Source: an uncultured Oscillospiraceae bacterium (lineage in GTDB: Bacteria; Bacillota; Clostridia; Oscillospirales; Acutalibacteraceae). From it: 17,508 nt of DNA. Positions 6,425 through 13,853 of this stretch are shown here, one piece after another. A program made the translations under genes and the position numbers. Every line of letters begins with the position of its first letter. The stretch's first letter is position 1. The DNA is taken from contig CABUAS010000034.1 in the NCBI GenBank assembly GCA_902489595.1, positions 1 to 17,508 on the forward strand, given 5' to 3'. The notes below the pieces were generated by a model. That model saw nothing but the letters and a program-made list of their open reading frames with translations. It was not told the DNA's origin and searched no databases.

Positions 6425-7168
6425 ATGGCAAACGTAGTTTCAATGAAACAACTTTTAGAAGCAGGTGTTCATTTCGGACACCAGACAAGAAGATGGAACC
6501 CTAAAATGGCTGAATACATCTTCACAGAGAGAAATGGTATCTATATCATTGACCTTCAGAAAACAGTTAAGAAGCTCGACGAGGCTTATATGTTCGTTCG
6601 TGATCTTGCTGCAAACGGCGGTTCAATCATTTTCGTAGGTACAAAAAAGCAGGCTCAGGAGTCTGTTAAGGAAGAGGCAGAGCGCTGCGCAATGCCTTAT
6701 GTAAACGCTCGCTGGCTCGGCGGTATGCTTACAAACTTCAAAACAATCCGCGGCCGTGTGGCTCGTCTTGCTCAGCTTCAGAAAATGCGTGAAGATGGTA
6801 CTTTCGATCTTCTTCCTAAAAAAGAAGTTACAAAGATCGAACTTGAAATCGAAAAGCTTGAAAAGTATCTCGGCGGTATCACAGAGATGAAAAAGGTTCC
6901 GGATGCAATGTTCATTGTTGACCCGAGAAAAGAAAGAATTGCTGTTTCAGAGGCAATTAAACTCGGTCTTCCTATCGTTGCTATCGTTGATACAAACTGT
7001 GACCCTGATGAAATCGATTATGTAATCCCGGGTAATGATGACGCTATCCGCGCAGTAAAGCTTATTGCAGGCGCAATGGCATCAGCAGTTATTGAAGGCA
7101 GAGACGGACAGGATACAGCAGAAGAAGTTCCTGCTGAAGAGGCACCTGCAGAAGAAACTGCTGAATAA
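6425..7168 (+). CDS. rpsB: Small ribosomal subunit protein uS2
   Basis: Ribosomal protein S2, 247 residues, is a component of the 30S subunit needed for binding of S1-like proteins and initiation. Family segments are clear: LLEAGVHFGHQTRRWNPKMA at the N-terminus, FVGTKKQAQE, RWLGGMLTNF and DPRKERIAVSEA, and near the C-terminus VDTNCDPDEIDYVIPGNDDA. The last 20 or so residues are an acidic alanine/glutamate tail, common in Firmicutes. AGGAGG lies 8 bases before ATG. It is followed by tsf after 50 bases, the usual bacterial pairing, and probably regulates both genes through the leader upstream. Confidence 0.98.
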   Translation: MANVVSMKQLLEAGVHFGHQTRRWNPKMAEYIFTERNGIYIIDLQKTVKKLDEAYMFVRDLAANGGSIIFVGTKKQAQESVKEEAERCAMPYVNARWLGGMLTNFKTIRGRVARLAQLQKMREDGTFDLLPKKEVTKIELEIEKLEKYLGGITEMKKVPDAMFIVDPRKERIAVSEAIKLGLPIVAIVDTNCDPDEIDYVIPGNDDAIRAVKLIAGAMASAVIEGRDGQDTAEEVPAEEAPAEETAE

Positions 7169-7218
7169 TTTATAACAATATTAAATAATAAAACAAAATA
7201 TAGTTTGGAGGAATAATA

Positions 7219-8157
7219 ATGGCATTTACAGCTCAGGACGTAAAGGCTCTTCGTGAGAAGACCGGCGTTGGCATGATGGAATGTAAAAAGGCTCTTACAG
7301 AGGCTAATGGTGATATGGACAAAGCAATTGACTTCCTTCGTGAAAGAGGACTTGCTGCCGCTCAGAAAAAGGCTGCAAGAATTGCTGCTGAGGGTGTAGT
7401 TCTTTCTTATGCAGATGCAGAAGCTAAGAAGGGCGTAGTTATCGAGGTTAACTCTGAAACAGACTTTGTTGCTAAAAATGAAAAATTCGTAAACTTCGTA
7501 ACAGATTGTGCTAAAACTGTTATTGCAACAGGCGTTACAACTGTTGAGGAACTTTGCGAGGCTGAATATATGGGAACAGGCAGAACTGTTACCGAAACTC
7601 TTAACGACCTTATCCTTTCAATCGGTGAGAATATGAAAATCCGCCGCTTTGAGGTTATGGACGGCGTTGTTGCTACTTATGTTCACGGCGGCGGTTCGGT
7701 AGGCGTTATGATTGGCTTTGATGTTGCAGATGATGCAAAGGCTGCAGACCCTGCTTTCGCTGATATGGGTAAGAACATCGCAATGCAGATTGCTGCTATG
7801 AATCCTGCATATCTTGATGAGGCTTCAGTTCCTGCTGAGGTTGTTGAGCACGAAAAGGGCATTCTTGCCGCTCAGATGAAGGAAGATCCTAAAATGGCTT
7901 CTAAGCCTGAGGCAGTTCTTGTTAAGATTGCCGCAGGCAAGATGGGCAAGTATTACAAAGAAAACTGTCTTGTTGAGCAGGAATTCGTTCGTTCAGACCT
8001 TTTCCAGGGCTCAGTTAAGGGCTACATTGATGACACTGCCAAGAAACTCGGTACAGAGATTAAGGCTACAGGCTTTATCCGTATGACCAGAGGCGAGGGC
8101 ATTGAAAAGCGCCAGGAAAACTTTGCAGAGGAAATCGCAAAGCAGATTAATGGTTAA
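7219..8157 (+). CDS. tsf: Translation elongation factor Ts
   Basis: EF-Ts is the guanine nucleotide exchange factor that regenerates EF-Tu-GTP. The 312-residue product starts with the UBA-like domain (VKALREKTGVGMMECKKAL, residues about 9-27) and continues with the dimerisation/core signature EVNSETDFVAKNEKF at about 76-90. The C-terminal region (KYYKENCLVEQEFV) is typical. TTTGGAGG lies 8 bases before ATG. The gene is the second of the rpsB-tsf operon and is closed by a strong terminator 7 bases after its stop. Confidence 0.98.
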   Translation: MAFTAQDVKALREKTGVGMMECKKALTEANGDMDKAIDFLRERGLAAAQKKAARIAAEGVVLSYADAEAKKGVVIEVNSETDFVAKNEKFVNFVTDCAKTVIATGVTTVEELCEAEYMGTGRTVTETLNDLILSIGENMKIRRFEVMDGVVATYVHGGGSVGVMIGFDVADDAKAADPAFADMGKNIAMQIAAMNPAYLDEASVPAEVVEHEKGILAAQMKEDPKMASKPEAVLVKIAAGKMGKYYKENCLVEQEFVRSDLFQGSVKGYIDDTAKKLGTEIKATGFIRMTRGEGIEKRQENFAEEIAKQING

Positions 8158-8163
8158 TCATTC

Positions 8164-8192
8164 AGAGCATCTCGAAAGAGATGCTCTTTTTC
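8164..8192 (+). terminator. Rho-independent terminator of rpsB-tsf
   Basis: AGAGCATCTC (8164-8173) pairs perfectly with GAGATGCTCT (8178-8187) around a GAAA tetraloop, followed by TTTTC. A textbook intrinsic terminator. Confidence 0.95.
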
Positions 8193-8221
8193 TTGATGAA
8201 AACAATTTGTTATGTTATTAT
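8193..8221 (+). promoter_or_regulatory. Promoter of the 32-codon gene
   Basis: TTGATG (8193-8198), exactly 17 bases, then TATTAT (8216-8221) preceded by TGT as an extended -10. It begins immediately after the tsf terminator, so the small gene downstream has its own transcription start near 8228. Confidence 0.6.
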
Positions 8222-8237
8222 GTAATCGGTGATGAAG

Positions 8238-8336
8238 ATGAATGATTGTGAATGGTGTAATTTGTCTGATGAAGTCAAAAAAGAGTTTGAATGTGTTTAT
8301 TCTACATTAAAAAGCACCTTGCAGATTTATAGTTAA
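8238..8336 (+). CDS. Tiny Cys-containing reading frame (32 residues), unknown
   Basis: I do not recognise a family. The frame reads MNDCEWCNLSDEVKKEFECV and ends STLKSTLQIYS: 32 residues, soluble, rather acidic, with a CxxC pair (C4, C7) and a third cysteine at C19. ATG 8232 two codons earlier is an alternative start. GGTGATGA at 8229-8236 could serve as a ribosome binding site, but it would lie very close to the start of transcription. The frame is framed by a promoter match at 8193-8221 and a terminator-like hairpin at 8341-8367. It could be a small metal- or thiol-binding protein, the remnant of a longer gene, or chance coding within a small RNA. Confidence 0.4.
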   Translation: MNDCEWCNLSDEVKKEFECVYSTLKSTLQIYS

Positions 8337-8340
8337 TATT

Positions 8341-8370
8341 AAACGGCTGTCGAAATCCAGCTGTTTTCTA
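8341..8370 (+). terminator. Terminator-like hairpin after the 32-codon gene
   Basis: AAACGGCTG (8341-8349) pairs with CAGCTGTTT (8358-8366), one G-U pair, 8-base loop, followed by TTCTATATT. The T run is partly inside the stem, so strength is uncertain. Confidence 0.5.
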
Positions 8371-8375
8371 TATTA

Positions 8376-8404
8376 TTGTAGGGGTCGATAACCACATCGA
8401 CCCG
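8376..8404 (+). repeat. TTGTAGGGG hairpin repeat, copy F
   Basis: TTGTAGGGG leads into a perfect eight-pair stem GGGTCGAT (8382-8389) / ATCGACCC (8396-8403), loop AACCAC, ending CCCG. It ends only 6 bases before the AAAGGAGGAG ribosome binding site of the next gene, so in RNA it would sit directly beside that site. Confidence 0.7.
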
Positions 8405-8425
8405 TTTAATAAAGGAGGAGTATTT

Positions 8426-8994
8426 ATGAAAGCAACATTGTTTACGGCAGTGCGCTGAATAACGGCAGCTGTGCTTTTATTCTGAATAAGATGCAAGAGG
8501 CGCTTGCGGCAAATCAATTTGATGTTATCAAATATGATATTGCTGATATGAATATCGGTTGCTGCAAAGGCTGTAAAAAGTGCTATACCGACGGCAGATG
8601 TGTTCAGAGTGATGATGTTCAGATGATTGTTAAAGACATTTTATCGTCTGATTATGTTGTGATTGCCACGCCGTCATACTGGGCAGATGTTCCCGGTCAG
8701 CTTAAAACCTTTTTTGACAGGAATACGCCGTTCGGTGATACAAATCCTAACAGAATTTTAGTTGCAGACAAGGAAATTAAAGGTATAGGCATAGCCGTTC
8801 GTGCAGGCAAAAGCGAAAAGGAAAATGAGGTTATACTTGATTTTATAGACCACTATTACGGCCATATCGGAATAAAACCGATTAAAAGGTTTTCTATAAG
8901 AAATGTTGATAATCTTTCGGATTTGATGAAACAGGATAAGACAATCAGTGAAATTTACAATTTCGCACTTAATATCAGTTTACAGCCTGCGTGA
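8426..8994 (+). pseudogene. Flavodoxin-fold NAD(P)H-dependent oxidoreductase (FMN reductase family), frameshifted
   Basis: The restored protein (about 189 residues) belongs to the NADPH-dependent FMN reductase / flavodoxin-like family, FMN enzymes that reduce quinones, iron or other acceptors. AAAGGAGGAG (8411-8420) points to ATG 8426, but that frame stops at TGA 8456 after 10 codons. From 8446 the neighbouring frame reads GSALNNGSCAFILNKMQEAL, exactly the flavin phosphate-binding loop expected after MKATLFT. Thus one base, most likely a G at about 8446, is missing. The rest is intact: a cysteine cluster IGCCKGCKKCYTDGRC, VVIATPSYWADVPGQLKTFFDR and a normal C-terminus. A shortened product from ATG 8491 would lack the FMN loop. 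Either a recent pseudogene or a sequencing error. Confidence 0.75.
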
Positions 8995-9015
8995 ATTTAA
9001 GCGCAGGCTTTTTTT
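8984..9015 (+). terminator. Rho-independent terminator of the oxidoreductase gene
   Basis: AGCCTGCG (8984-8991) pairs perfectly with CGCAGGCT (9002-9009), followed by six more Ts. The stem starts inside the last codons and encloses the TGA stop in its loop. Confidence 0.92.
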
Positions 9016-9065
9016 GTGCCGTAAGATTAAAATGTATTAACAGTTTTATTATAATATAATGGTTG

Positions 9066-9123
9066 TTTTGTAAATTTTGTAATATTTATTTTAAAATTAA
9101 ATGAAAAAGTATTTATTTTGTAA
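9066..9123 (+). repeat. Three TTTTGTAA direct repeats upstream of the 9277 operon
   Basis: TTTTGTAA occurs at 9066-9073, 9075-9082 and 9116-9123; the first two are in tandem (9-base step) and the third covers the -35 region, about four helical turns downstream of the second. This resembles OmpR-type direct-repeat binding sites, but the whole stretch is AT-rich and chance is possible. Confidence 0.35.
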
Positions 9124-9140
9124 TCTAAAGATGATATAAT
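9112..9140 (+). promoter_or_regulatory. Promoter of the lipoprotein/two-component operon
   Basis: A perfect TATAAT (9135-9140) is preceded by TGA as an extended -10. The -35 region (TTTATT at 9112-9117) is poor, which suits an extended -10 promoter or one that needs an activator. Transcription would start near 9147, at the foot of the first leader hairpin. Confidence 0.65.
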
Positions 9141-9146
9141 AACCTC

Positions 9147-9276
9147 ACGCAATATTAACAAAATCGAAGATTTTGGATATTGCGCAGAACATTGTTACAT
9201 AGCGTTCGGCGAATTATTCCGCCTCACACTTATGTAATAATTAAACAAATAGTTATTACATTGAGGAGGTTCGGCT
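9147..9276 (+). ncRNA. Long structured mRNA leader with competing pairings (candidate cis-regulatory RNA)
   Basis: The leader opens with a two-part hairpin: GCAATAT (9149-9155) with ATATTGC (9177-9183), and inside it CAAAATC (9159-9165) with GATTTTG (9169-9175). Next, TTACATA (9195-9201) can pair with TATGTAA (9231-9237), enclosing GGCG/CGCC (9208-9211, 9220-9223). Part of the same strand, ATGTAATAA (9232-9240), is also perfectly complementary to TTATTACAT (9253-9261), which ends 1 base before the ribosome binding site GAGGAGG (9263-9269). The two pairings exclude each other. No run of Ts follows either stem, so control of translation is more likely than of termination. I match it to no known riboswitch class. 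Confidence 0.55.
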
Positions 9277-10611
9277 TTGAAATCAGTTTATTTGAAAATT
9301 TCAAAAATAATAATCTGTGTTATTATAATCTGCTTTATATTTTCAGGCTGTTCTTTTCGTATTGCCTCCTCTGTCGATGAATTAATATCTCCCGTTGCGC
9401 CGTCAGGCGAAAATGAAAATGTTCAGAATGCTCTGAGCAGTTTCTGTAAAGACGGTTTTACACTTAAAACTCCTGCGGGCGGCAAGCATACTACCGCTTA
9501 TACATTTTTTGATTATGACGGTGACGGTTCTGACGAGGCGGTAGTTTTTTATGAGCTTTCATCTGCTCTCGGTTCAATTAATATGGCGCTGATTGATAAA
9601 ATAGGAGAAAACTGGGCTGTTGTGTGCAATGTTGAGGGTGACGGTTCTGACGTTTACGCTGTTGATTTCTGCGATTTGAGCGGCGACGGCACACTTGAAT
9701 TTATTGTTTTGTGGAATGTTATCAGCAATTCTTCAAATCATCTTATGAATGTTTACTCGCAAAGCAAAAATGATGATGGCAGTATTATAATGTCTAAAAC
9801 CGAAAAGCCTATTGTGATGAATGATTATATCGCTGTTGATGTTGATGAAGATAATCAGAATGAACTTGTTGTTTTCTCAATTGAATCCGGCGAGTCAATC
9901 TCTGCAAATGCAGTTCTTTACCGCTATACTGACGACCGTTTGAGGTCGCTCGGCAGTACAAAACTTGACGGGCATATCAATTCATATAAAAGCATTAAAG
10001 CCGAAAAATTTGACGGTTTGGTATATATTTACGCCGATGCAGTCAAATCAAACGGCACTGAAATGCTGACAGAAATTATTCACTGGTCTGATTATTACAA
10101 TACAATCGTATCACCGTTTTACAGCTATTCCACAGGCGTTACAAAGCGCACTACACGCTCGGCAATGCTCAGCAGCCGTGATATAAACGGCGACGGCAAA
10201 ATTGATGTTCCGCTTGACGCTGAATTTGACGCACCCGTCGGGGTAACTGCTGTGAACTGGAAACGGTACGAAAATACTGTGCTGGAGCATATTGCATATT
10301 CAATCGGTGTTGAAAAAGACGATTATCAGCTTGTAATTCCCGATGATGTGTTTGAAAGAATCAAAGTGCAGTATGACCCGTCAAAGTCGCTTTTAACAGT
10401 TCTTGATGAAAACGACAAACTTGTTTTTAATATTCAGACTGTGCTGAAATCACAATATACAGACAACAACGTTAATTATGCAAATTCGGGTTATTCGGTA
10501 ATAAGCGAGGAAGTCGGTTATGTATATTTATCTTCTGTCGGCAGTGAATCCGAAATTGTTTTCAGCATAGATGATTTAAAAAATCTGATTAAACCATATA
10601 AAGGAGAATGA
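9277..10611 (+). CDS. Lipoprotein with FG-GAP/VCBS-like calcium-binding motifs
   Basis: Predicted 444-residue exported lipoprotein. The signal sequence has a basic start, a hydrophobic core (about residues 11-22) and a lipobox IFSGC with C25 as the lipidated cysteine. The mature part has aspartate-rich loops of the FG-GAP/VCBS or EF-hand-like kind: DYDGDGSDEAVV (79-90), DLSGDGTLEFIV (133-144), DVDEDNQNELVV (188-199) and DINGDGKIDV (302-311). These suggest a beta-propeller-like, calcium-binding fold. Start is TTG 9277, with GAGGAGG 7 bases upstream; no ATG fits. The stop falls at the start of the response regulator gene, so it is coupled to the two-component system and may act as its outer sensor or target. 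That role is inferred from position. Confidence 0.75.
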   Translation: MKSVYLKISKIIICVIIICFIFSGCSFRIASSVDELISPVAPSGENENVQNALSSFCKDGFTLKTPAGGKHTTAYTFFDYDGDGSDEAVVFYELSSALGSINMALIDKIGENWAVVCNVEGDGSDVYAVDFCDLSGDGTLEFIVLWNVISNSSNHLMNVYSQSKNDDGSIIMSKTEKPIVMNDYIAVDVDEDNQNELVVFSIESGESISANAVLYRYTDDRLRSLGSTKLDGHINSYKSIKAEKFDGLVYIYADAVKSNGTEMLTEIIHWSDYYNTIVSPFYSYSTGVTKRTTRSAMLSSRDINGDGKIDVPLDAEFDAPVGVTAVNWKRYENTVLEHIAYSIGVEKDDYQLVIPDDVFERIKVQYDPSKSLLTVLDENDKLVFNIQTVLKSQYTDNNVNYANSGYSVISEEVGYVYLSSVGSESEIVFSIDDLKNLIKPYKGE

Positions 10612-10613
10612 AG

Positions 10614-11327
10614 ATGAAAAAGGTACTTGTTGCAGAAGATGAAGAATCTATCCGTGAGTTTATTGTAATCAATCTTACACGCAGCGGCTATGAGGTTGAA
10701 CAGGCTGAAAACGGAGCTGTTGCCCTTGAAAAGTTTTCACAGGACGAGGCAGGTTTTGATGTTGCAGTTCTTGATATTATGATGCCTGAAGTTGACGGTC
10801 TTGCGGTGTGCAAAGAACTTCGCCGCAGGTCGTCTGATCTCGGCATAATTATGCTTTCGGCAAAAACACAGGAAATGGACAAGGTTACGGGTCTCCTTTT
10901 TGGTGCTGACGATTATGTTACAAAGCCGTTTTCACCGAGTGAACTTATGGCAAGAGTTGATGCTGTTTACAGACGTGTTGAAATGACAAGAGGATTCAGA
11001 AAGAATGATACGACAGGTGATTCAATCATTCTTGATGACTTTGAACTTAATCTCAGAAACAGAACTCTTGCCAAAAACGGAAACCTTATTGAGCTGACAC
11101 AGGTTGAATTTCAGATAATTGAATATTTCTTTAAAAATCCGAATGCAGCACTGAGCAGAACCGATATTTTAAAGCAGGTATGGGGCGAAAATTATTTCGG
11201 CGATGAAAAAATTGTTGATGTTAATATCCGCCGCCTGCGTATGAAAGTAGAGGATAATCCGTCTGCTCCCACAAGGCTTATAACAATATGGGGTCTTGGC
11301 TATAAATGGGTAAGTAATAACGGTTGA
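10614..11327 (+). CDS. OmpR/PhoB-family response regulator
   Basis: DNA-binding response regulator of 237 residues, phosphorylated by the histidine kinase encoded next. The receiver domain shows the acidic pair E8/D9, phospho-acceptor D54 in LDIMMPEVDG, S82 in LSAK and K104 in VTKPFSPSEL. The C-terminal winged helix (about 137-235) contains ELTQVEFQIIEYFFKNP, VDVNIRRLRMKVE and WGLGYKW. ATG 10614 is preferred because AAGGAG ends 7 bases before it; ATG 10608, overlapping the upstream stop, is only 1 base from that site. The regulated genes are unknown; direct repeats upstream of 9277 are candidate binding sites for autoregulation. Confidence 0.95.
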   Translation: MKKVLVAEDEESIREFIVINLTRSGYEVEQAENGAVALEKFSQDEAGFDVAVLDIMMPEVDGLAVCKELRRRSSDLGIIMLSAKTQEMDKVTGLLFGADDYVTKPFSPSELMARVDAVYRRVEMTRGFRKNDTTGDSIILDDFELNLRNRTLAKNGNLIELTQVEFQIIEYFFKNPNAALSRTDILKQVWGENYFGDEKIVDVNIRRLRMKVEDNPSAPTRLITIWGLGYKWVSNNG

Positions 11328-12874
11328 TGGATGTTAGTCTGATGAAAAAGAAAATTCTAAACAAGTTAAAAAAGTTCAAATTTGAGGGTCTTACAAAACG
11401 CTGGCTGACTAATATTGTAGGCATCATTTTTATTCTTCTTATCATCGTTTTTGTTGTTGCCTCTTTTTCGATTAAAACTTTTTATTATAATTCGGTTGAA
11501 AGCATACTTAACAGCGGCTCATCCTCATGGGCAGTAAATTATTTTGCCTCAAATCTTGATTCGGGAACTTCGCTTGAATCTTCTGCCGCTCAGTTTATAG
11601 ACAGTTATTCTTATAAAGACAAAACAACCGTGTGGGTTATAAATAATGAGGGCACGGTTATTGCCTCGTCAGATGGATTTATAAATAACAGCGAAAAAAT
11701 GCCTGATTATGAATCGGCAGTTTCAAATACAAAAGGCACGGGAAAATATATCGGCAAAATTAACGGCAGTGAAAAAATTATGGCTGTTACCCGTGTAATT
11801 CAGAATGCAAATAAAACGAATGTCGGCGCAGTAAGGGTTATGACCTCGCTTGAAAAAATTGACAGTCAGATTTTCAGTTTTATTCTTTTGATTTTCTTTG
11901 CTATAATCGGCGTTTTCATAATAATAATTCTTTCCAATGTGTTTTTTATTCGTTCAATCGTTTTCCCCATTCGTGAGATTACAGATACTACAAAAGCAAT
12001 TTCAAACGGCAATATGGACGTTCGTATTGAAAAGCATTATGATGATGAAATAGGTGATCTTTGTGACTCAATCAATTCAATGGCGGCAGAAATTTCAACT
12101 GCCGATAAAATGAAAAATGATTTTATTTCAACAATTTCTCACGAACTCAGAACGCCTTTAACTTCAATAAAAGGTTGGGGTGAAACGCTTGCTTTCGGCT
12201 ATGACGAAAACCGTGACGAACTTACAACAAAAGGTCTTCAGGTTATTGTCAATGAGGCAGGCAGGCTTGAGGGATTCGTTGAAGAACTGCTTGATTTCAG
12301 CAGACTTCAAAGCGGCAGAATGACTTTAAGACTTGCCAAAACAGATATTTTTGCCGAACTTGACGAAACCGTTTTTACCTTCCGTGAAAGAGCAATGCGT
12401 GAGGGTATAGAGGTTAAATACAGTATTCCCGATTTACCTGCGCCTGCCAATGCTGATGCAAACAGGCTAAAGCAGGTATTTATGAATATTCTTGATAATG
12501 CCCTGAAATATTCAAGGCCGAAAAGCAAAATTTTTGTTAAAGCTGAATTTTCGTCACTCGATAATGACAGTGCAGTTAAAATTTCCATTGTAGATCAGGG
12601 ATGCGGAATTTCAAAAGAGGATTTGCCTCACGTTATGGAAAAATTCTATAAGGCAAATGTTTCCGTTCGTGGTTCGGGCATCGGACTCGCAGTAACAAAT
12701 GAAATTATAAATCTTCACAAGGGAAAACTTGAAATAGACAGCGAAGAGGGCACAGGCACGCTTGTTACAATTTATCTGCCTATTGAAAGTGCACCGACAA
12801 AAAAAGAAATTGATATGTCTGTTTCAAGAGAAGATGAGGTCACAGACGATGATATTAATCTGAAAGGTAATTGA
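11327..12874 (+). CDS. Membrane sensor histidine kinase (HAMP, HisKA, HATPase_c)
   Basis: Sensor kinase of 515 residues, partner of the preceding response regulator. Order: first membrane segment (about 31-49), an extracytoplasmic region of about 130 residues resembling a single Cache/PAS-like sensor (VWVINNEGTVIASSDG at 102-117), and a second membrane segment (about 183-208). Then come HAMP (about 205-258), HisKA with H272 in FISTISHELRTPL, and the ATPase domain with the N box (NRLKQVFMNILDNALKYS), G1 DQGCG (423-427) and G2 GSGIGL (449-454). The C-terminal 30 residues are charged and probably unstructured. ATG 11327 shares one base with the regulator's stop (TGATG). The region before it lacks a clear ribosome binding site, so coupled translation is likely; ATG 11342 is an alternative. 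Confidence 0.95.
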   Translation: MDVSLMKKKILNKLKKFKFEGLTKRWLTNIVGIIFILLIIVFVVASFSIKTFYYNSVESILNSGSSSWAVNYFASNLDSGTSLESSAAQFIDSYSYKDKTTVWVINNEGTVIASSDGFINNSEKMPDYESAVSNTKGTGKYIGKINGSEKIMAVTRVIQNANKTNVGAVRVMTSLEKIDSQIFSFILLIFFAIIGVFIIIILSNVFFIRSIVFPIREITDTTKAISNGNMDVRIEKHYDDEIGDLCDSINSMAAEISTADKMKNDFISTISHELRTPLTSIKGWGETLAFGYDENRDELTTKGLQVIVNEAGRLEGFVEELLDFSRLQSGRMTLRLAKTDIFAELDETVFTFRERAMREGIEVKYSIPDLPAPANADANRLKQVFMNILDNALKYSRPKSKIFVKAEFSSLDNDSAVKISIVDQGCGISKEDLPHVMEKFYKANVSVRGSGIGLAVTNEIINLHKGKLEIDSEEGTGTLVTIYLPIESAPTKKEIDMSVSREDEVTDDDINLKGN

Positions 12875-12878
12875 TATA

Positions 12879-13853
12879 ATGGGTGAAAAGAAAACTCATA
12901 AAACTTCTGTCGGCGGTCAGGCGCTCATTGAGGGCGTAATGATGCAGGGACCAAAGGGTATGGCAACTGCAGTGCGCAAACCCGACGGTGAAATTCTTGT
13001 TGAATATCACGAGATTAAACATATAAGGGATAAGGTGAAATTTTTAGGCCTGCCGATAATCAGAGGCGTTGTAAATTTCATTGAGTCTATGATTATGGGC
13101 TATAAAACGCTTATGTATTCAGCCGAGATTTCGGGTATGGAAGAATATGACGAGGAAAATCTGAGCAAGTTTGAAAAATGGCTTACTGATAAATTCGGCG
13201 ATAAGCTTATGAACTTTGTTACCGTTTTAGGCTCAGTTCTCGGCGTTGCGCTTGCATTTGTGCTGTTTATATATTTTCCTGTTTTGGTGTTCAATAAACT
13301 TAATGAGTGGACCTCGGGTGCACTCACCAACTGGCAGGGTCTTATCGAGGGCGTTATGAAAATGGCAATATTTATTATCTATATTGCCTGTGTAAGCCGT
13401 ATGAAAGATATTAAAAGACTGTTTATGTATCACGGTGCAGAGCATAAATCAATAGCCTGTTATGAGGCAGGCGAGGAACTGACTGTTGAAAATGTAAAAA
13501 AATGCTGCCGCTTTCATCCGAGATGCGGAACATCTTTTATATTTGTAATGCTTATTTTTAGCATTATTCTTTATACAATTATTGCAAAAATCTTTCCTGT
13601 AATTGCGGCACAGAGAGTTTTGTGGATGCTGCTTAAATTATTATTTCTGCCGCTGATTATGGGACTCGGTTATGAGTTTATAAAATATGCAGGCAGGCAC
13701 GATAATCTGCTTGTTAAAATTGTTTCCGCTCCCGGACTGTGGATGCAGAGATTAACGACGAAAGAGCCCGATGATGACGGCATTATTGAGTGCGGTATCG
13801 CCGCAATTAAGGCAGTTATTACAGATGACCCCAAGGATGATGAGATAAAATGA
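12879..13853 (+). CDS. DUF1385 family membrane protein (YqhQ-like)
   Basis: A 324-residue integral membrane protein of the DUF1385 family, of unknown biochemical role. The signature is at the N-terminus: VGGQALIEGVMMQGP (11-25). Membrane segments are visible around 112-137, 153-173, 220-240 and 248-268. A conserved histidine/cysteine region lies between them (MYHGAEHKSIACYE and CRFHPRCGTSF). In many Clostridia this gene stands directly before prmC, as here, where the two overlap by ATGA. It begins 4 bases after the kinase stop, continuing the operon. No function can be assigned from the sequence alone; its place beside translation-termination genes is conserved but unexplained. Confidence 0.9.
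   Translation: MGEKKTHKTSVGGQALIEGVMMQGPKGMATAVRKPDGEILVEYHEIKHIRDKVKFLGLPIIRGVVNFIESMIMGYKTLMYSAEISGMEEYDEENLSKFEKWLTDKFGDKLMNFVTVLGSVLGVALAFVLFIYFPVLVFNKLNEWTSGALTNWQGLIEGVMKMAIFIIYIACVSRMKDIKRLFMYHGAEHKSIACYEAGEELTVENVKKCCRFHPRCGTSFIFVMLIFSIILYTIIAKIFPVIAAQRVLWMLLKLLFLPLIMGLGYEFIKYAGRHDNLLVKIVSAPGLWMQRLTTKEPDDDGIIECGIAAIKAVITDDPKDDEIK

Noticed and set aside
8438..8456. Programmed ribosomal frameshift in the oxidoreductase gene
   Set aside because: There is no slippery heptamer or following pseudoknot at the break, and the family does not use recoding. A missing G is simpler.
9180..9380. 66-residue plus-strand frame in the leader and the start of the lipoprotein
   Set aside because: It overlaps the signal peptide region in another frame, has no ribosome binding site, and reads through the leader hairpins.
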